Part shown: piece after piece, positions 17,547-26,349 of the stretch | Layout: the number at the start of each line of letters is the position of its first letter | Position numbering within the stretch: the stretch's first letter is position 1 | Source: Oxalicibacterium faecigallinarum | Lineage (GTDB): Bacteria > Pseudomonadota > Gammaproteobacteria > Burkholderiales > Burkholderiaceae_D | Direction: 5' to 3' | Length of the DNA stretch: 64,000 nucleotides | Assembly (NCBI RefSeq): GCF_014635705.1 | Contig: NZ_BMDI01000003.1 | Coordinates: forward strand, 124,001-188,000 | Position numbers and translations under genes: made by a program | The notes under the pieces: model-generated | The model's database searches: none | Seen by the model: the letters and a program-made list of their open reading frames with translations, nothing else | What the model was told of the DNA's origin: nothing

Positions 17547-18563
17547 GTGAATCTCGGTCCCTATTCCCTTGTGAACAATGTATTTGTCGCGCCCATGGCT
17601 GGCGTGACCGATCGTCCGTTCCGTCAGTTGTGCAAGCAACTGGGTGCGGGTTATGCGGTATCGGAAATGGCGGCATCCAATCCCAAGTTGTGGGCGACGG
17701 AAAAATCGTCGCGTCGCACCAATCACGATGGCGAGATGGAACCGAAGGCCGTACAGATCGCCGGTGCCGATCCATCCATGCTGGCCGAATGTGCGAAGTT
17801 CAATGTGGCACGTGGCGCGCAGATCATCGACATCAACATGGGTTGCCCGGTCAAGAAGGTCTGCAACGCATGGTGCGGTTCCGCCTTGCTGCAGCATGAA
17901 AGCCTGGTCGCCGAAATTCTGCAGGCAGTCGTGTCAGCCGTCGATGTGCCGGTTACGCTCAAGTTTCGTACCGGCTGGGATCGTGCGCACAAGAACGCCA
18001 TGCAGATCGCACGCATGGCCGAGGACAGTGGCATCGCAATGCTGACCTTGCACGGCCGTACGCGTGCCGATGGCTACAGTGGTGATGCCGAGTACGAGAC
18101 GATTGCGGCAGTCAAGGCTGCCGTGTCGATTCCCGTCGTTGCGAATGGCGATATCGATACGCCGGAGAAAGCCCGTTTCGTGCTCGACGCAACCGGTGCC
18201 GATGCCATCATGGTTGGTCGTGCCGCGCAAGGACGTCCATGGATCTTCCGCGAGATCGATCACTACCTGCGCACCGGTACGCATCTGCCATCGCCACTGA
18301 TCAGTGAAGTGCGCGCGCTGATGGATGAACATCTGCGTGCGCATTACGCTTTCTATGGCGATTACCTTGGCGTGCGCACGGCGCGCAAGCATATCGGCTG
18401 GTATGTACAGAACCTGATGGGCGGGGAAGAATTCCGTCGCAGCATGAATCGTCTGGAGGATTGCGCGGCACAACTGGCGGCAGTCGATGCCTTTTTCGAA
18501 TCGCAGTTGGTGCATGGCGAACGGGTACAATACCGTCCTGCCGAAGAAAAACTGGCAGCCTGA
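17547..18563 (+). CDS. dusB: tRNA-dihydrouridine synthase B
   Basis: This 338-residue FMN enzyme reduces uridines in the tRNA D-loop. It starts at GTG 17547. The N-terminal VFVAPMAGVTDRPFR, the catalytic-cysteine motif INMGCPVKKV, FRTGWD, HGRTR, and the FMN-phosphate region GADAIMVGRAAQGRPWIF are present. A second Cys-containing stretch CNAWCGSALLQ replaces the more usual NRKLAGSALLQ. It is followed by fis, the same dusB-fis operon as in enterobacteria, which supports DusB assignment. Confidence 0.95.
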   Translation: MNLGPYSLVNNVFVAPMAGVTDRPFRQLCKQLGAGYAVSEMAASNPKLWATEKSSRRTNHDGEMEPKAVQIAGADPSMLAECAKFNVARGAQIIDINMGCPVKKVCNAWCGSALLQHESLVAEILQAVVSAVDVPVTLKFRTGWDRAHKNAMQIARMAEDSGIAMLTLHGRTRADGYSGDAEYETIAAVKAAVSIPVVANGDIDTPEKARFVLDATGADAIMVGRAAQGRPWIFREIDHYLRTGTHLPSPLISEVRALMDEHLRAHYAFYGDYLGVRTARKHIGWYVQNLMGGEEFRRSMNRLEDCAAQLAAVDAFFESQLVHGERVQYRPAEEKLAA

Positions 18564-18637
18564 ACGAGGGTTGACGCCCGACTTGCGCTGCTGACAACAA
18601 TAACCCGGTGGTTCAACGCCCCACGTATGACATCCTC

Positions 18638-18871
18638 ATGAGCAAAGACAACATCCAAGACGTCGTCAAGAAAAGCCTGGAAAAGTATTTCCGGGATCTG
18701 GGCGAGCAGACGCCATCCAATGTGTATGAAATGGTTGTATTCACGGTAGAGCGTCCTATTCTGGAAGCAGTCATGGCACGCGCCGAAGGCAACCAGTCGC
18801 ACGCTGCCGACATGCTGGGCATCAATCGCAACACCTTGCGCAAAAAGCTGCAACAGCACGATCTGCTGTAA
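18638..18871 (+). CDS. fis: DNA-binding protein Fis
   Basis: This 77-residue nucleoid protein and transcription factor has an N-terminal dimer region and a C-terminal helix-turn-helix (EGNQSHAADMLGINRNTLRKKLQQHDL). The ATG at 18638 gives the usual betaproteobacterial length; the frame opens upstream at GTG 18608. It follows dusB by 74 bp. It likely co-regulates ribosomal, chromosomal and recombination functions, as in other proteobacteria; the betaproteobacterial version lacks the longer N-terminal arm of the enterobacterial protein. Confidence 0.95.
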   Translation: MSKDNIQDVVKKSLEKYFRDLGEQTPSNVYEMVVFTVERPILEAVMARAEGNQSHAADMLGINRNTLRKKLQQHDLL

Positions 18872-18887
18872 GCACAAAGTCTGATCT

Positions 18888-18909
18888 CTTTCTGCAAGAA
18901 AGCAGAAAG
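18888..18909 (+). terminator. Stem-loop after fis, possible terminator
   Basis: Perfect 8-bp stem CTTTCTGC/GCAGAAAG (18888-18895 and 18902-18909) with loop AAGAAA, 16 nt after the fis stop. No T-run follows, so termination is uncertain. Confidence 0.45.
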
Positions 18910-18991
18910 GGATAACGCAAGGGCTCGTTGCTGATTCGTTTTAACGGTTGCGTACCTTTGCGTTATTCATCCTCTTCAAGTTTTTATCATC

Positions 18992-20557
18992 ATGATCAAA
19001 CAAGCTCTCATTTCCGTTTCCGATAAGACCGGCGTTCTCGATTTTGCACGCGCACTCGCTGGCATGGGCGTGAACATCCTGTCCACCGGCGGCACGGCCA
19101 AACTGCTGGCCGACAATGGCATCAAGGTGACGGAAGTGGCCGATTACACCGGCTTTCCCGAGATGCTCGATGGTCGTGTAAAAACCCTGCATCCAAAAAT
19201 TCACGGGGGCATTCTGGCGCGTCGCGACTTTGCCAGCCATGTATCGGCGCTGGAAACACATACGATTCCAACCATCGATATGGTCGTGGTCAATCTGTAT
19301 CCGTTTCAGCAAACCGTGGCACGTGAAGAATGCTCGCTGGAAGACGCCATCGAAAACATCGACATCGGCGGCCCGGCCATGCTGCGTTCATCTGCCAAGA
19401 ATCATCGCGATGTGACGGTGATCTGCGATCCGAGCGACTATGCGCAAGTGCTGTCCGAAATGCAGACGCATAACGGTACCGTCACCTACGAAACCAAGTT
19501 CACGCTGGCAAAAAAAGTGTTTGCGCACACGGCGCAATACGATGGTGCCATCACCAACTACTTCACTTCGCTCGGCGCAGACAAACTGCATACCACGCGC
19601 AGTGCATATCCAGCCACGCTGAACCTGCATTACGACAAAGTGCAGGAAATGCGCTACGGTGAAAACCCGCATCAGTCTGCAGCCTTCTATCGCGAAGCCA
19701 ATCCGCAGGAAGGCGCGCTTGCCAATTACACGCAACTGCAGGGCAAGGAACTGTCGTTCAACAACATTGCCGATGCCGACGCCGCGTGGGAATGCGTCAA
19801 GACGTTTGACGAAGCTGCCTGCGTCATCATCAAGCATGCCAATCCGTGCGGTGTGGCCGTTGGCATCAGCCCGTTCGAGGCATACAGCAAGGCATTGCAA
19901 ACCGATCCGACCTCGGCATTCGGCGGCATCATTGCCTTCAACCGCGAACTCGACGGCAACGCGGCGGAAGCGGTTGCCAAGCAGTTTGTTGAGGTCTTGA
20001 TTGCACCGTCCTTCAGTGAGCAGGCGAAGAAGGTTTTTGCGAACAAGCAGAATGTGCGTTTGCTGGAAATCCCGCTCGGTACGGCAACCAACAACTATGA
20101 CTTCAAACGTGTCGGCGGCGGTCTGCTGGTGCAATCGCCGGACGCCAGAAATGTGCTGTTGTCCGAACTCAAGGTCGTCAGCAAGAAACAACCCTCGCCA
20201 CAGCAGTTGCAGGATCTGATGTTTGCCTGGCGCGTCGCCAAGTTCGTCAAGTCGAACGCGATCGTGTTCTGCGCCAATGGCATGACGATGGGTGTCGGTG
20301 CGGGACAGATGAGCCGTATCGATTCCGCACGTATCGCGTCGATCAAGGCGCAGAATGCGGGTCTCTCGCTGGTTGGTACCGCAGTGGCGTCGGATGCGTT
20401 CTTCCCGTTCCGTGATGGTCTGGATGTCGTCGTCGAAGCCGGCGCAACCTCGGTCATTCATCCGGGTGGTTCGATGCGCGATCAGGAAGTCATCGATGCT
20501 GCCGATGAGCATGGCATCGTCATGCTGCTGACCGGCACGCGTCACTTCCGTCACTGA
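18992..20557 (+). CDS. purH: Bifunctional AICAR transformylase/IMP cyclohydrolase
   Basis: This 521-residue enzyme carries out the last two steps of purine synthesis. The N-terminal cyclohydrolase domain (about 1-190) shows [15 protein letters not shown] and [15 protein letters not shown]. The C-terminal transformylase domain shows [23 protein letters not shown] and FPFRDGLD. The length is normal. The leader before it contains a long-spaced inverted repeat (see findings). It is followed 25 bp downstream by ruvC. Confidence 0.97.
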   Translation: MIKQALISVSDKTGVLDFARALAGMGVNILSTGGTAKLLADNGIKVTEVADYTGFPEMLDGRVKTLHPKIHGGILARRDFASHVSALETHTIPTIDMVVVNLYPFQQTVAREECSLEDAIENIDIGGPAMLRSSAKNHRDVTVICDPSDYAQVLSEMQTHNGTVTYETKFTLAKKVFAHTAQYDGAITNYFTSLGADKLHTTRSAYPATLNLHYDKVQEMRYGENPHQSAAFYREANPQEGALANYTQLQGKELSFNNIADADAAWECVKTFDEAACVIIKHANPCGVAVGISPFEAYSKALQTDPTSAFGGIIAFNRELDGNAAEAVAKQFVEVLIAPSFSEQAKKVFANKQNVRLLEIPLGTATNNYDFKRVGGGLLVQSPDARNVLLSELKVVSKKQPSPQQLQDLMFAWRVAKFVKSNAIVFCANGMTMGVGAGQMSRIDSARIASIKAQNAGLSLVGTAVASDAFFPFRDGLDVVVEAGATSVIHPGGSMRDQEVIDAADEHGIVMLLTGTRHFRH

Positions 20558-20582
20558 TTTCGTTCCTGACGATCGCGCCCGC

Positions 20583-21125
20583 ATGAAAATTCTCGGCATC
20601 GATCCCGGTCTGCGTACGACGGGATTTGGCGTGATCGAAAAGCAGGGTAACAAACTCGCCTACATCGCATCCGGCACCATCAAGACGCCGGATGCCGATC
20701 TGCCGCAACGGCTGAAGACCATCCTCGGCAGCGTGTCAGAAATCATTGCGACCTATCGTCCCGACTGTGCGGCGATCGAAAAGGTGTTCGTCAACGTCAA
20801 TCCGCAATCGACGCTCTTGCTGGGGCAGGCGCGTGGTGCCGCCATCTGTGCGCTGGTGGGTGCCGATCTGCTGGTGGCGGAATACACGGCGCTGCAAGTC
20901 AAGCAGGCAGTCGTCGGTCATGGCAAGGCGCAAAAAGCACAGGTACAGGATATGGTGCAGCGGTTGCTTCAGTTATCCGGTATGCCCGGTACCGATGCGG
21001 CCGATGCATTGGGTGTGGCCATCTGCCACGCACACAGCGGCGATTCGCTCAAGGCGTTGAGTACATTGGCGCCAGAGCTGGCAAAAAAGGGTTTGCGCGT
21101 ACGCGGTGGTCGCTTGATCGGGTAA
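20583..21125 (+). CDS. ruvC: Holliday junction resolvase RuvC
   Basis: This 180-residue endonuclease cuts four-way junctions during recombinational repair. Acidic metal-binding residues include D7 ([12 protein letters not shown]) and E66 (AAIEKVFVN), with more Asp in the [13 protein letters not shown] helix. It is the first of ruvC-ruvA-ruvB, all plus strand, which together drive branch migration and resolution. Confidence 0.97.
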   Translation: MKILGIDPGLRTTGFGVIEKQGNKLAYIASGTIKTPDADLPQRLKTILGSVSEIIATYRPDCAAIEKVFVNVNPQSTLLLGQARGAAICALVGADLLVAEYTALQVKQAVVGHGKAQKAQVQDMVQRLLQLSGMPGTDAADALGVAICHAHSGDSLKALSTLAPELAKKGLRVRGGRLIG

Positions 21126-21183
21126 GGTCAGTGATCGCGGTAAGCGATTTCATGTTTGGTTTTTCATTCGCAAGGTCGTCACG

Positions 21184-21759
21184 ATGATTGGTCGTCTCTC
21201 CGGCATTCTTCTCGAAAAAAATCCCCCGCAACTGATCGTCGATTGCAATGGTGTTGGCTATGAAGTAAATGTGCCGATGAGTACTTTCTACAACTTGCCA
21301 GGCGTGGGCGAAAAGGTCGTCTTGTTGACGCATTTTGTCGTGCGCGAAGATGCGCAAATTCTGTTTGGTTTCGGTTCGACCGAAGAGCGTCATGTGTTTA
21401 AGGAACTCATCAAGATCAGCGGCATCGGTGCACGCACGGCGCTGTCGATTTTGTCCGGCATGTCGGTTGGTGATCTGTCGCAAGCCATCACCTTGCAGGA
21501 GGCCGGTCGTCTGACCAAGGTGCCGGGTATCGGCAAGAAGACGGCTGAGCGCTTGCTGCTGGAACTGAAGGGCAAGCTGGGTGCCGATATCGGTGCCGGC
21601 GGAGCGGTTGCCAGCGATGCCTCGTCGGATGTGCTCAATGCCTTGCTCGCACTCGGTTACTCCGACAAGGAAGCCGTGCTGGCGATGAAGCAGGTGCCGG
21701 CAGGCAGTAGCGTGTCGGATGGCATCAAGCTGGCCCTGAAAGCCTTGTCGAAAGGCTGA
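21184..21759 (+). CDS. ruvA: Holliday junction branch-migration protein RuvA
   Basis: This 191-residue DNA-binding subunit has the N-terminal OB fold ([28 protein letters not shown]), tandem helix-hairpin-helix motifs ([15 protein letters not shown] and [20 protein letters not shown]) and a C-terminal domain that contacts RuvB (about 140-191). A 142-bp spacer, not the usual short gap, separates it from ruvB. Confidence 0.97.
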   Translation: MIGRLSGILLEKNPPQLIVDCNGVGYEVNVPMSTFYNLPGVGEKVVLLTHFVVREDAQILFGFGSTEERHVFKELIKISGIGARTALSILSGMSVGDLSQAITLQEAGRLTKVPGIGKKTAERLLLELKGKLGADIGAGGAVASDASSDVLNALLALGYSDKEAVLAMKQVPAGSSVSDGIKLALKALSKG

Positions 21760-21779
21760 TGGCGCGATCTGAAAAGATA

Positions 21780-21882
21780 AGCGGACGAGAAATCGGACCG
21801 AGAGCAAGGCGCAAAGCCGTAGACGGTGCGAAAGCACGGCAAGGTGAAGCAACGCAGTTATCGTTTCGATTTATCCTCCGCT
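21780..21882. repeat. Short inverted-repeat-bounded element between ruvA and ruvB
   Basis: A 103-bp stretch is bounded by imperfect 21-bp inverted repeats (21780-21800 against the reverse complement of 21862-21882, 17 of 21 matching, shared core AGCGGA and AAATCG). Inside is a small hairpin with a GAAA tetraloop (GTGC/GCAC, 21826-21829 and 21834-21837) and repeated GCAAGG-type units. It resembles a MITE or REP-like element, or a structured RNA; identity unknown. Confidence 0.5.
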
Positions 21883-21889
21883 GCCAAGC

Positions 21890-21895
21890 TACAAT
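21890..21895 (+). promoter_or_regulatory. Candidate -10 of a leaderless ruvB transcript
   Basis: TACAAT ends 6 nt before the ruvB ATG, so initiation would fall at or next to the start codon. No Shine-Dalgarno sequence precedes ruvB. Confidence 0.4.
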
Positions 21896-21901
21896 GCAAA
21901 T

Positions 21902-22960
21902 ATGAGCATCCAAACCGACGACTTCAGCGAACAACGCATCATTGCCGCGACACCGGCTTCTTCCAATGAAGAGGCGATCGAACGCGCGCTGCGCCCCAAA
22001 CAACTCGACGAATATGTCGGGCAGGAAAAAGCGCGTGGCCAGCTCGAGATTTTCATCGCCGCAGCGCGGCAGCGTCGCGAAGCACTCGATCACACATTGC
22101 TGTTCGGTCCGCCGGGTTTGGGCAAGACCACGCTCGCACACATCATCGCGCGCGAGATGGGCGTCAACCTGCGCCAGACCTCCGGTCCGGTGCTGGAGCG
22201 TGCCGGTGATCTGGCAGCGCTGCTGACCAATCTCGAAGCCAATGACGTTTTGTTCATCGACGAGATTCATCGCCTGTCGCCAGTCGTTGAAGAGATCCTC
22301 TATCCGGCGCTGGAGGACTACCAGATCGACATCATGATCGGTGAAGGTCCGGCGGCACGCTCGGTGCGGCTGGATCTGCAGCCGTTCACGCTGGTCGGCG
22401 CCACTACGCGCGCCGGCATGCTGACCAATCCCCTGCGCGATCGTTTTGGCATCGTGGCGCGACTGGAGTTCTACACGCCGCTCGAACTGGCCAAGATCGT
22501 CACCCGCAGTTCATCCCTGCTCAATGCCACCATTGATGACGAAGGTGCGTTCGAAATCGCGCGCCGCAGTCGTGGCACGCCGCGTATTGCCAACCGTCTG
22601 TTGCGTCGTGTGCGTGACTATGCCGAGGTCAAGGGTAACGGCCGCATCACCAAGGAAATGGCCAATGCGGCGCTGGTGATGCTGGATGTCGATCCGGTCG
22701 GTTTCGATCTGATGGATCGCAAACTGCTGGAAGCGATCCTGTTCAAATTCAACGGCGGTCCGGTCGGTCTCGACAATTTGGCGGCTGCAATCGGTGAAGA
22801 GCGCGACACCATCGAAGACGTGCTCGAACCCTATCTGATCCAGCAAGGCTTTCTGCAGCGCACGCCACGTGGCCGGATTGCCACGCCGGTTGCCTATGCG
22901 CACTTTGGCGTCACCGCACCGCAATCGCAGCCAAACGGCGATCTGTGGAATGGTCAGTGA
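21902..22960 (+). CDS. ruvB: Holliday junction branch-migration ATPase RuvB
   Basis: This 352-residue AAA+ motor has Walker [10 protein letters not shown] at 69-77, Walker [11 protein letters not shown], the sensor motif [10 protein letters not shown], the arginine-finger region and a C-terminal winged helix (about 270-340). All catalytic features are intact. It completes the ruvCAB set but seems able to be transcribed separately, given the spacer and a -10-like element immediately upstream. Confidence 0.97.
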   Translation: MSIQTDDFSEQRIIAATPASSNEEAIERALRPKQLDEYVGQEKARGQLEIFIAAARQRREALDHTLLFGPPGLGKTTLAHIIAREMGVNLRQTSGPVLERAGDLAALLTNLEANDVLFIDEIHRLSPVVEEILYPALEDYQIDIMIGEGPAARSVRLDLQPFTLVGATTRAGMLTNPLRDRFGIVARLEFYTPLELAKIVTRSSSLLNATIDDEGAFEIARRSRGTPRIANRLLRRVRDYAEVKGNGRITKEMANAALVMLDVDPVGFDLMDRKLLEAILFKFNGGPVGLDNLAAAIGEERDTIEDVLEPYLIQQGFLQRTPRGRIATPVAYAHFGVTAPQSQPNGDLWNGQ

Positions 22961-23005
22961 GTACTCCCTGTCTTGAATGATTCGGTAAAACAAGACGAAT
23001 TCGGC

Positions 23006-23455
23006 ATGCAGATCTGGGTGGATGCCGATGCCTGTCCGTCGGTCATCAAGGACGTACTGTTTCGTGTCGCGGATCGGTTGCACCTGCACGTTACGCTGGT
23101 CGCGAACAAGCTGCTGCGCACACCGCCATCCCGTTTTATCCATGCGATTCAGGTGCCGGCCGGTTTCGATGTTGCCGATAATGAAATTGTCCGCTTATCG
23201 CAAGCGGGCGATCTGGTCATTACCGGTGATATTCCGCTGGCGGCCGATGTGCTGGAAAAAGGCGGCCACGCCCTCAATCCGCGCGGCGAGTTTTATACTA
23301 AAGACAATATCCAACAAATGCTGCGCATGCGTAGTTTCATGGAGGAATTACGCAGCAGCGGCGTTGAAACGGGTGGTCCGGCCGCTTTCAGTCAGGCCGA
23401 TACCCGTGCCTTTGCCAATCAGCTCGACCGCTTTCTTGCAAAAAAGAAACGCTGA
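23006..23455 (+). CDS. YaiI/YqxD family protein (DUF188)
   Basis: This 149-residue protein of the DUF188 family begins [20 protein letters not shown] and holds the [21 protein letters not shown] stretch with conserved Asp residues, as in PIN-like nuclease folds. The ATG at 23006 fits the family start; a TTG at 22973 would add eleven residues. Biochemical function is not established. It follows ruvB by 45 bp on the same strand. Confidence 0.88.
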   Translation: MQIWVDADACPSVIKDVLFRVADRLHLHVTLVANKLLRTPPSRFIHAIQVPAGFDVADNEIVRLSQAGDLVITGDIPLAADVLEKGGHALNPRGEFYTKDNIQQMLRMRSFMEELRSSGVETGGPAAFSQADTRAFANQLDRFLAKKKR

Positions 23456-23650
23456 ATCTGGTGTGTGATGGCGATCGCCATCATTTTCCTGGTGAAAATA
23501 TTTCAACTGCAACGTCATTTCGGCGAACGTTTGCGGCTTTGCAGGATTCCAAGCCTGTGTAAAAATGTTGCGTCGCAAATATGCGTATTGCAGCAAAACC
23601 AATAATAAGCACGACGGCGATTCCCCCTCACTTCCTTGCGCGAGCTCCCT

Positions 23651-24493
23651 ATGCTGATGTCTACACAAGCCAACCGCTATGCACACCAGTTACTCGAAGC
23701 CCGCGCCAAATCGCAGGAAATCCCCTGCATCAGCCGCGATACCGAGCTGTCGATTGCCGACGCCTACGACATTGCCAAATGCATCATGGATATTCGCATT
23801 GCGCAGGGCGAGACGCCAATCGGCCGCAAGATCGGCTTTACCAATCGCCGCATCTGGGCCAACTACGGCGAGCGCGAACCAATCAGCGCGCCGATGTGGT
23901 CCTACATGTACGACGACACCGTGCGCTTTGCCGAAGATAACAGCGGTGTGCAAAGCCTGGCCGGTGCCGTGCAACCGCGTATCGAGCCGGAAATTGTCTT
24001 CAAGCTCGGCACCGCGCCATCGCCCGATGCCACGCTGGAAGAGATTGCCGACTGCATCGAATGGATGGCGCACGGCTTTGAACTGGTGGCCTGTCCGTTT
24101 CCGGACTGGAAATTTGATGCCGCCGATGCGATTGCCGCCTTTGGCCTGCATGGCACGCTGATTATCGGCGAGCCGCATGTGCTGTCGTCCGCCACGCGCC
24201 GCCATCTGGCCGACATTCTGACCGCCGCCAGCGTCTCGTTGTCGTATAGCGAAGGTGCAGAATTCACGCTGCAGAGTGCCGGCTTCGGCAGCAATGTGCT
24301 CGATAGTCCCGTGCACGCTGTCTGGCAGTTGCATCAGACGTTGAAGACGCAACCGCAGTTTGCGCCGCTGCAGGCTGGCGAACTGATCGCCACCGGTACC
24401 CTGACCGATGCGCATCCAATCAAGGCTGGTCAAACCTGGTCCACCGCGTTTTCCGGTGTAACCTTGCCCGGCATGACCTTGTCGCTGATCTAG
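23651..24493 (+). CDS. 2-keto-4-pentenoate hydratase/2-oxohepta-3-ene-1,7-dioate hydratase-like protein (FAH fold)
   Basis: This 280-residue protein has features of the hydratase branch of the FAH superfamily: IGRKIGFTNRRIW near residue 62, metal-binding acidic residues in PRIEPEIVFKL, and GELIATGTLTDA near the C-terminus. Such enzymes hydrate or decarboxylate 2-oxo-dienoates in aromatic-ring catabolism. No other meta-cleavage genes are nearby, so its pathway is unknown. The ATG at 23651 was taken; the frame extends to TTG 23636, and an ATG at 23657 is also possible. A strong terminator follows. Confidence 0.85.
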   Translation: MLMSTQANRYAHQLLEARAKSQEIPCISRDTELSIADAYDIAKCIMDIRIAQGETPIGRKIGFTNRRIWANYGEREPISAPMWSYMYDDTVRFAEDNSGVQSLAGAVQPRIEPEIVFKLGTAPSPDATLEEIADCIEWMAHGFELVACPFPDWKFDAADAIAAFGLHGTLIIGEPHVLSSATRRHLADILTAASVSLSYSEGAEFTLQSAGFGSNVLDSPVHAVWQLHQTLKTQPQFAPLQAGELIATGTLTDAHPIKAGQTWSTAFSGVTLPGMTLSLI

Positions 24494-24520
24494 GTTATCG
24501 ATCTGCTGCAGTTCAGAACA

Positions 24521-24546
24521 AAGGCGACCCTCTGGTCGCTTTTTTG
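24521..24546 (+). terminator. Intrinsic terminator after the hydratase gene
   Basis: Stem GCGACC/GGTCGC (24524-24529 and 24534-24539), 4-nt loop, then six T. Confidence 0.9.
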
Positions 24547-24676
24547 TTTGCCGTCGCGATGAATAAGTCATGTTCCTTACCGTCGACGCGCAGACGCCGG
24601 AACCTTCGTTCCATCCGGCAATCAATCCCTGTAACAAACACGCTTTCAGCATGGCGAAGCAGAGGAGCAGGGGACG

Positions 24677-25429
24677 ATGAGCGAAAAGCAGGCAGAGGTT
24701 CAGACACAGGCATGTCCGGTACCACCCGCAGTTGACGTCAATCCATGGCCATTGACGGTTGCAACCTACAACATCCATAGCGCAGTCGGTACCGACGGAC
24801 GCTTCGATCCCTTGCGTATCGCTGCCGTGCTCAAGGAAATCAATGCCGATGTCATTGCATTGCAGGAAGTGCCACTTGGTGACAGCCGTCGTGAAAGTGT
24901 GGCGGCTGTTCTCAAGCAAGCAACCGGCTTTCACATGGTCGAAGGCCCAACCGAGGATCGTGCCGATCGTCGTTACGGCAATCTGGTGTTGAGTCGCTAT
25001 CCGATCACGTGCACGCGCACCATCGACCTTTCGTTCGGTCGTCGCGAGCCGCGTGGTGCACTCGATGCCGATCTCGACTGTCACGGTCATCCGCTGCGCA
25101 TCATCGCCGTGCATCTGGGTTTGCGTCCGGCAGAACGCCGCGATCAGATCAAGCGACTATTGCAGGAGTTCGATACCAACCGCATGCCGGTCATTTTGAT
25201 GGGTGACGTCAACGAATGGTTTGTCTGGGGGCGTCCATTGCGCTGGCTGGTCTCGCATTTTGAAGCGGTACCGGCCTTCAATACTTTCCCCTCACGCTGG
25301 CCGATCTTTGCACTGGATCGCATCTGGATCAGTCCGCGTCATCGACTGACTCGTATTGAGGTGCACGATACGCCATTGTCGAAAGTGGCTTCGGATCATT
25401 TGCCGTTGGTGGCGCATATCGACGGGTGA
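24677..25429 (+). CDS. Endonuclease/exonuclease/phosphatase (EEP) family protein
   Basis: This 250-residue cytoplasmic phosphodiesterase of the EEP fold shows VATYNIHSAVG (conserved Asn), DVIALQEV (metal-binding Glu), MGDVNEWF (catalytic Asp-x-Asn) and the C-terminal SDHLPLVAHI (Asp-His pair). These match DNase I/sphingomyelinase-like enzymes. No signal peptide is seen. An AGGGG sequence precedes the ATG. The substrate (nucleic acid, phospholipid or inositol phosphate) cannot be told. Confidence 0.9.
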   Translation: MSEKQAEVQTQACPVPPAVDVNPWPLTVATYNIHSAVGTDGRFDPLRIAAVLKEINADVIALQEVPLGDSRRESVAAVLKQATGFHMVEGPTEDRADRRYGNLVLSRYPITCTRTIDLSFGRREPRGALDADLDCHGHPLRIIAVHLGLRPAERRDQIKRLLQEFDTNRMPVILMGDVNEWFVWGRPLRWLVSHFEAVPAFNTFPSRWPIFALDRIWISPRHRLTRIEVHDTPLSKVASDHLPLVAHIDG

Positions 25430-25612
25430 AAAAACAAGCATGATCGCGCCTGCTTTTTCGTACAGCGTAAAGGATTGATCAGAACATGTGAACGCGTATT
25501 TGACTGATTGGCGACAGTGTCAATGGCGCTAAGTGTTAAGTATCTATCTTATTCAAAATGTTTTTTCTGCTAGGCTGGATCGCTCTTGCATAGCAATTAC
25601 AGGAGGTCATGG

Positions 25613-26227
25613 ATGGCATATCAACGCACACAGGCACAAAAGCTTTTGACAGTCGCTGAGTTAGCACTTTTTGATGCTGGTCGCACGTCTGAAATTGGCA
25701 AGTTAAGCAAACCTGAGTTGCGTTCCAAGCTGGAACGTAGTCGAAAATTACGCGACAAGTATCGTGATCTCTATCGTCGCCAACGCCTTGCTATTCGCAA
25801 CGCTAGCGGTTCCAAAGCGGGTACTGGAGGAAATGCCAACCGCCGCACGCAAGAGAAAGAGGAAATTTTCGCCGAGTCTGTGGCCCGCTTCGAGGCTCGT
25901 TTGGCGAAAATTGAAAAACAGGAAGACCGTGAATTCGAAAAAGCACAGAAGGCGGCATCTTCAAAGGTCCCCGCTGCCAAAATGCTGAAGAAGGCCGTGG
26001 CCAAAAAATTGGTAGCTGCCAAACAGAGTGGGACGGCCGCATCAACGCGCGCTGCCAAGGCCTCCAAAGGCAAGGTGGGCGAAGCCAAGGCCCAAAAAAA
26101 GAACGTCAGCAAATCCGCTCGAGCCGTTGAGTCTACCCAATTGACCCAGCAGTCACGGGGTCTCGCAATTGGTGCTCATCAACGCTCTCAAGCAAAGAGA
26201 TCTCAGGCTAAGCGGGATAGTCGCTAG
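25613..26227 (+). CDS. Uncharacterised Lys/Ala-rich, histone H1-like protein
   Basis: I do not recognise a named family with certainty. The 204-residue protein has an N-terminal alpha-helical half (about 1-100) with basic/leucine heptads and a TAxxR/K-rich linker, starting MAYQRTQAQKLLTVAEL. Its C-terminal half (about 105-204) is almost only Lys, Ala, Ser, Gln and Arg, like bacterial histone H1-type tails. An excellent AGGAGG ribosome site lies 6 nt from the ATG at 25613, ruling out the upstream TTG at 25586. It is monocistronic, preceded by an AT-rich 180-bp region and followed by a bidirectional terminator. DNA or RNA binding is inferred from composition. Confidence 0.8.
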   Translation: MAYQRTQAQKLLTVAELALFDAGRTSEIGKLSKPELRSKLERSRKLRDKYRDLYRRQRLAIRNASGSKAGTGGNANRRTQEKEEIFAESVARFEARLAKIEKQEDREFEKAQKAASSKVPAAKMLKKAVAKKLVAAKQSGTAASTRAAKASKGKVGEAKAQKKNVSKSARAVESTQLTQQSRGLAIGAHQRSQAKRSQAKRDSR

Positions 26228-26305
26228 ATCCTGGTAGGCGTTCTTCGGACCGGCTTCTGTACTTCCGAGATCTTTGCCGGCCGTATAGAAAGCGAAGGAA
26301 GAAAT

Positions 26306-26339
26306 AAAAAACGCAGACTTTTCAGTCTGCGTTTTTTTT
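26306..26339. terminator. Bidirectional terminator between the Lys/Ala-rich gene and valS
   Basis: Perfect 9-bp stem ACGCAGACT/AGTCTGCGT (26311-26319 and 26324-26332), with A5 on one side and T7 on the other. Confidence 0.92.
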
Positions 26340-26349
26340 GCGACGGCGA

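Noticed and set aside
18912-18966. PurR operator before purH
   Set aside because: The arms resemble half of the enterobacterial PurR box but are 37 bp apart rather than contiguous, so the classical site is absent.
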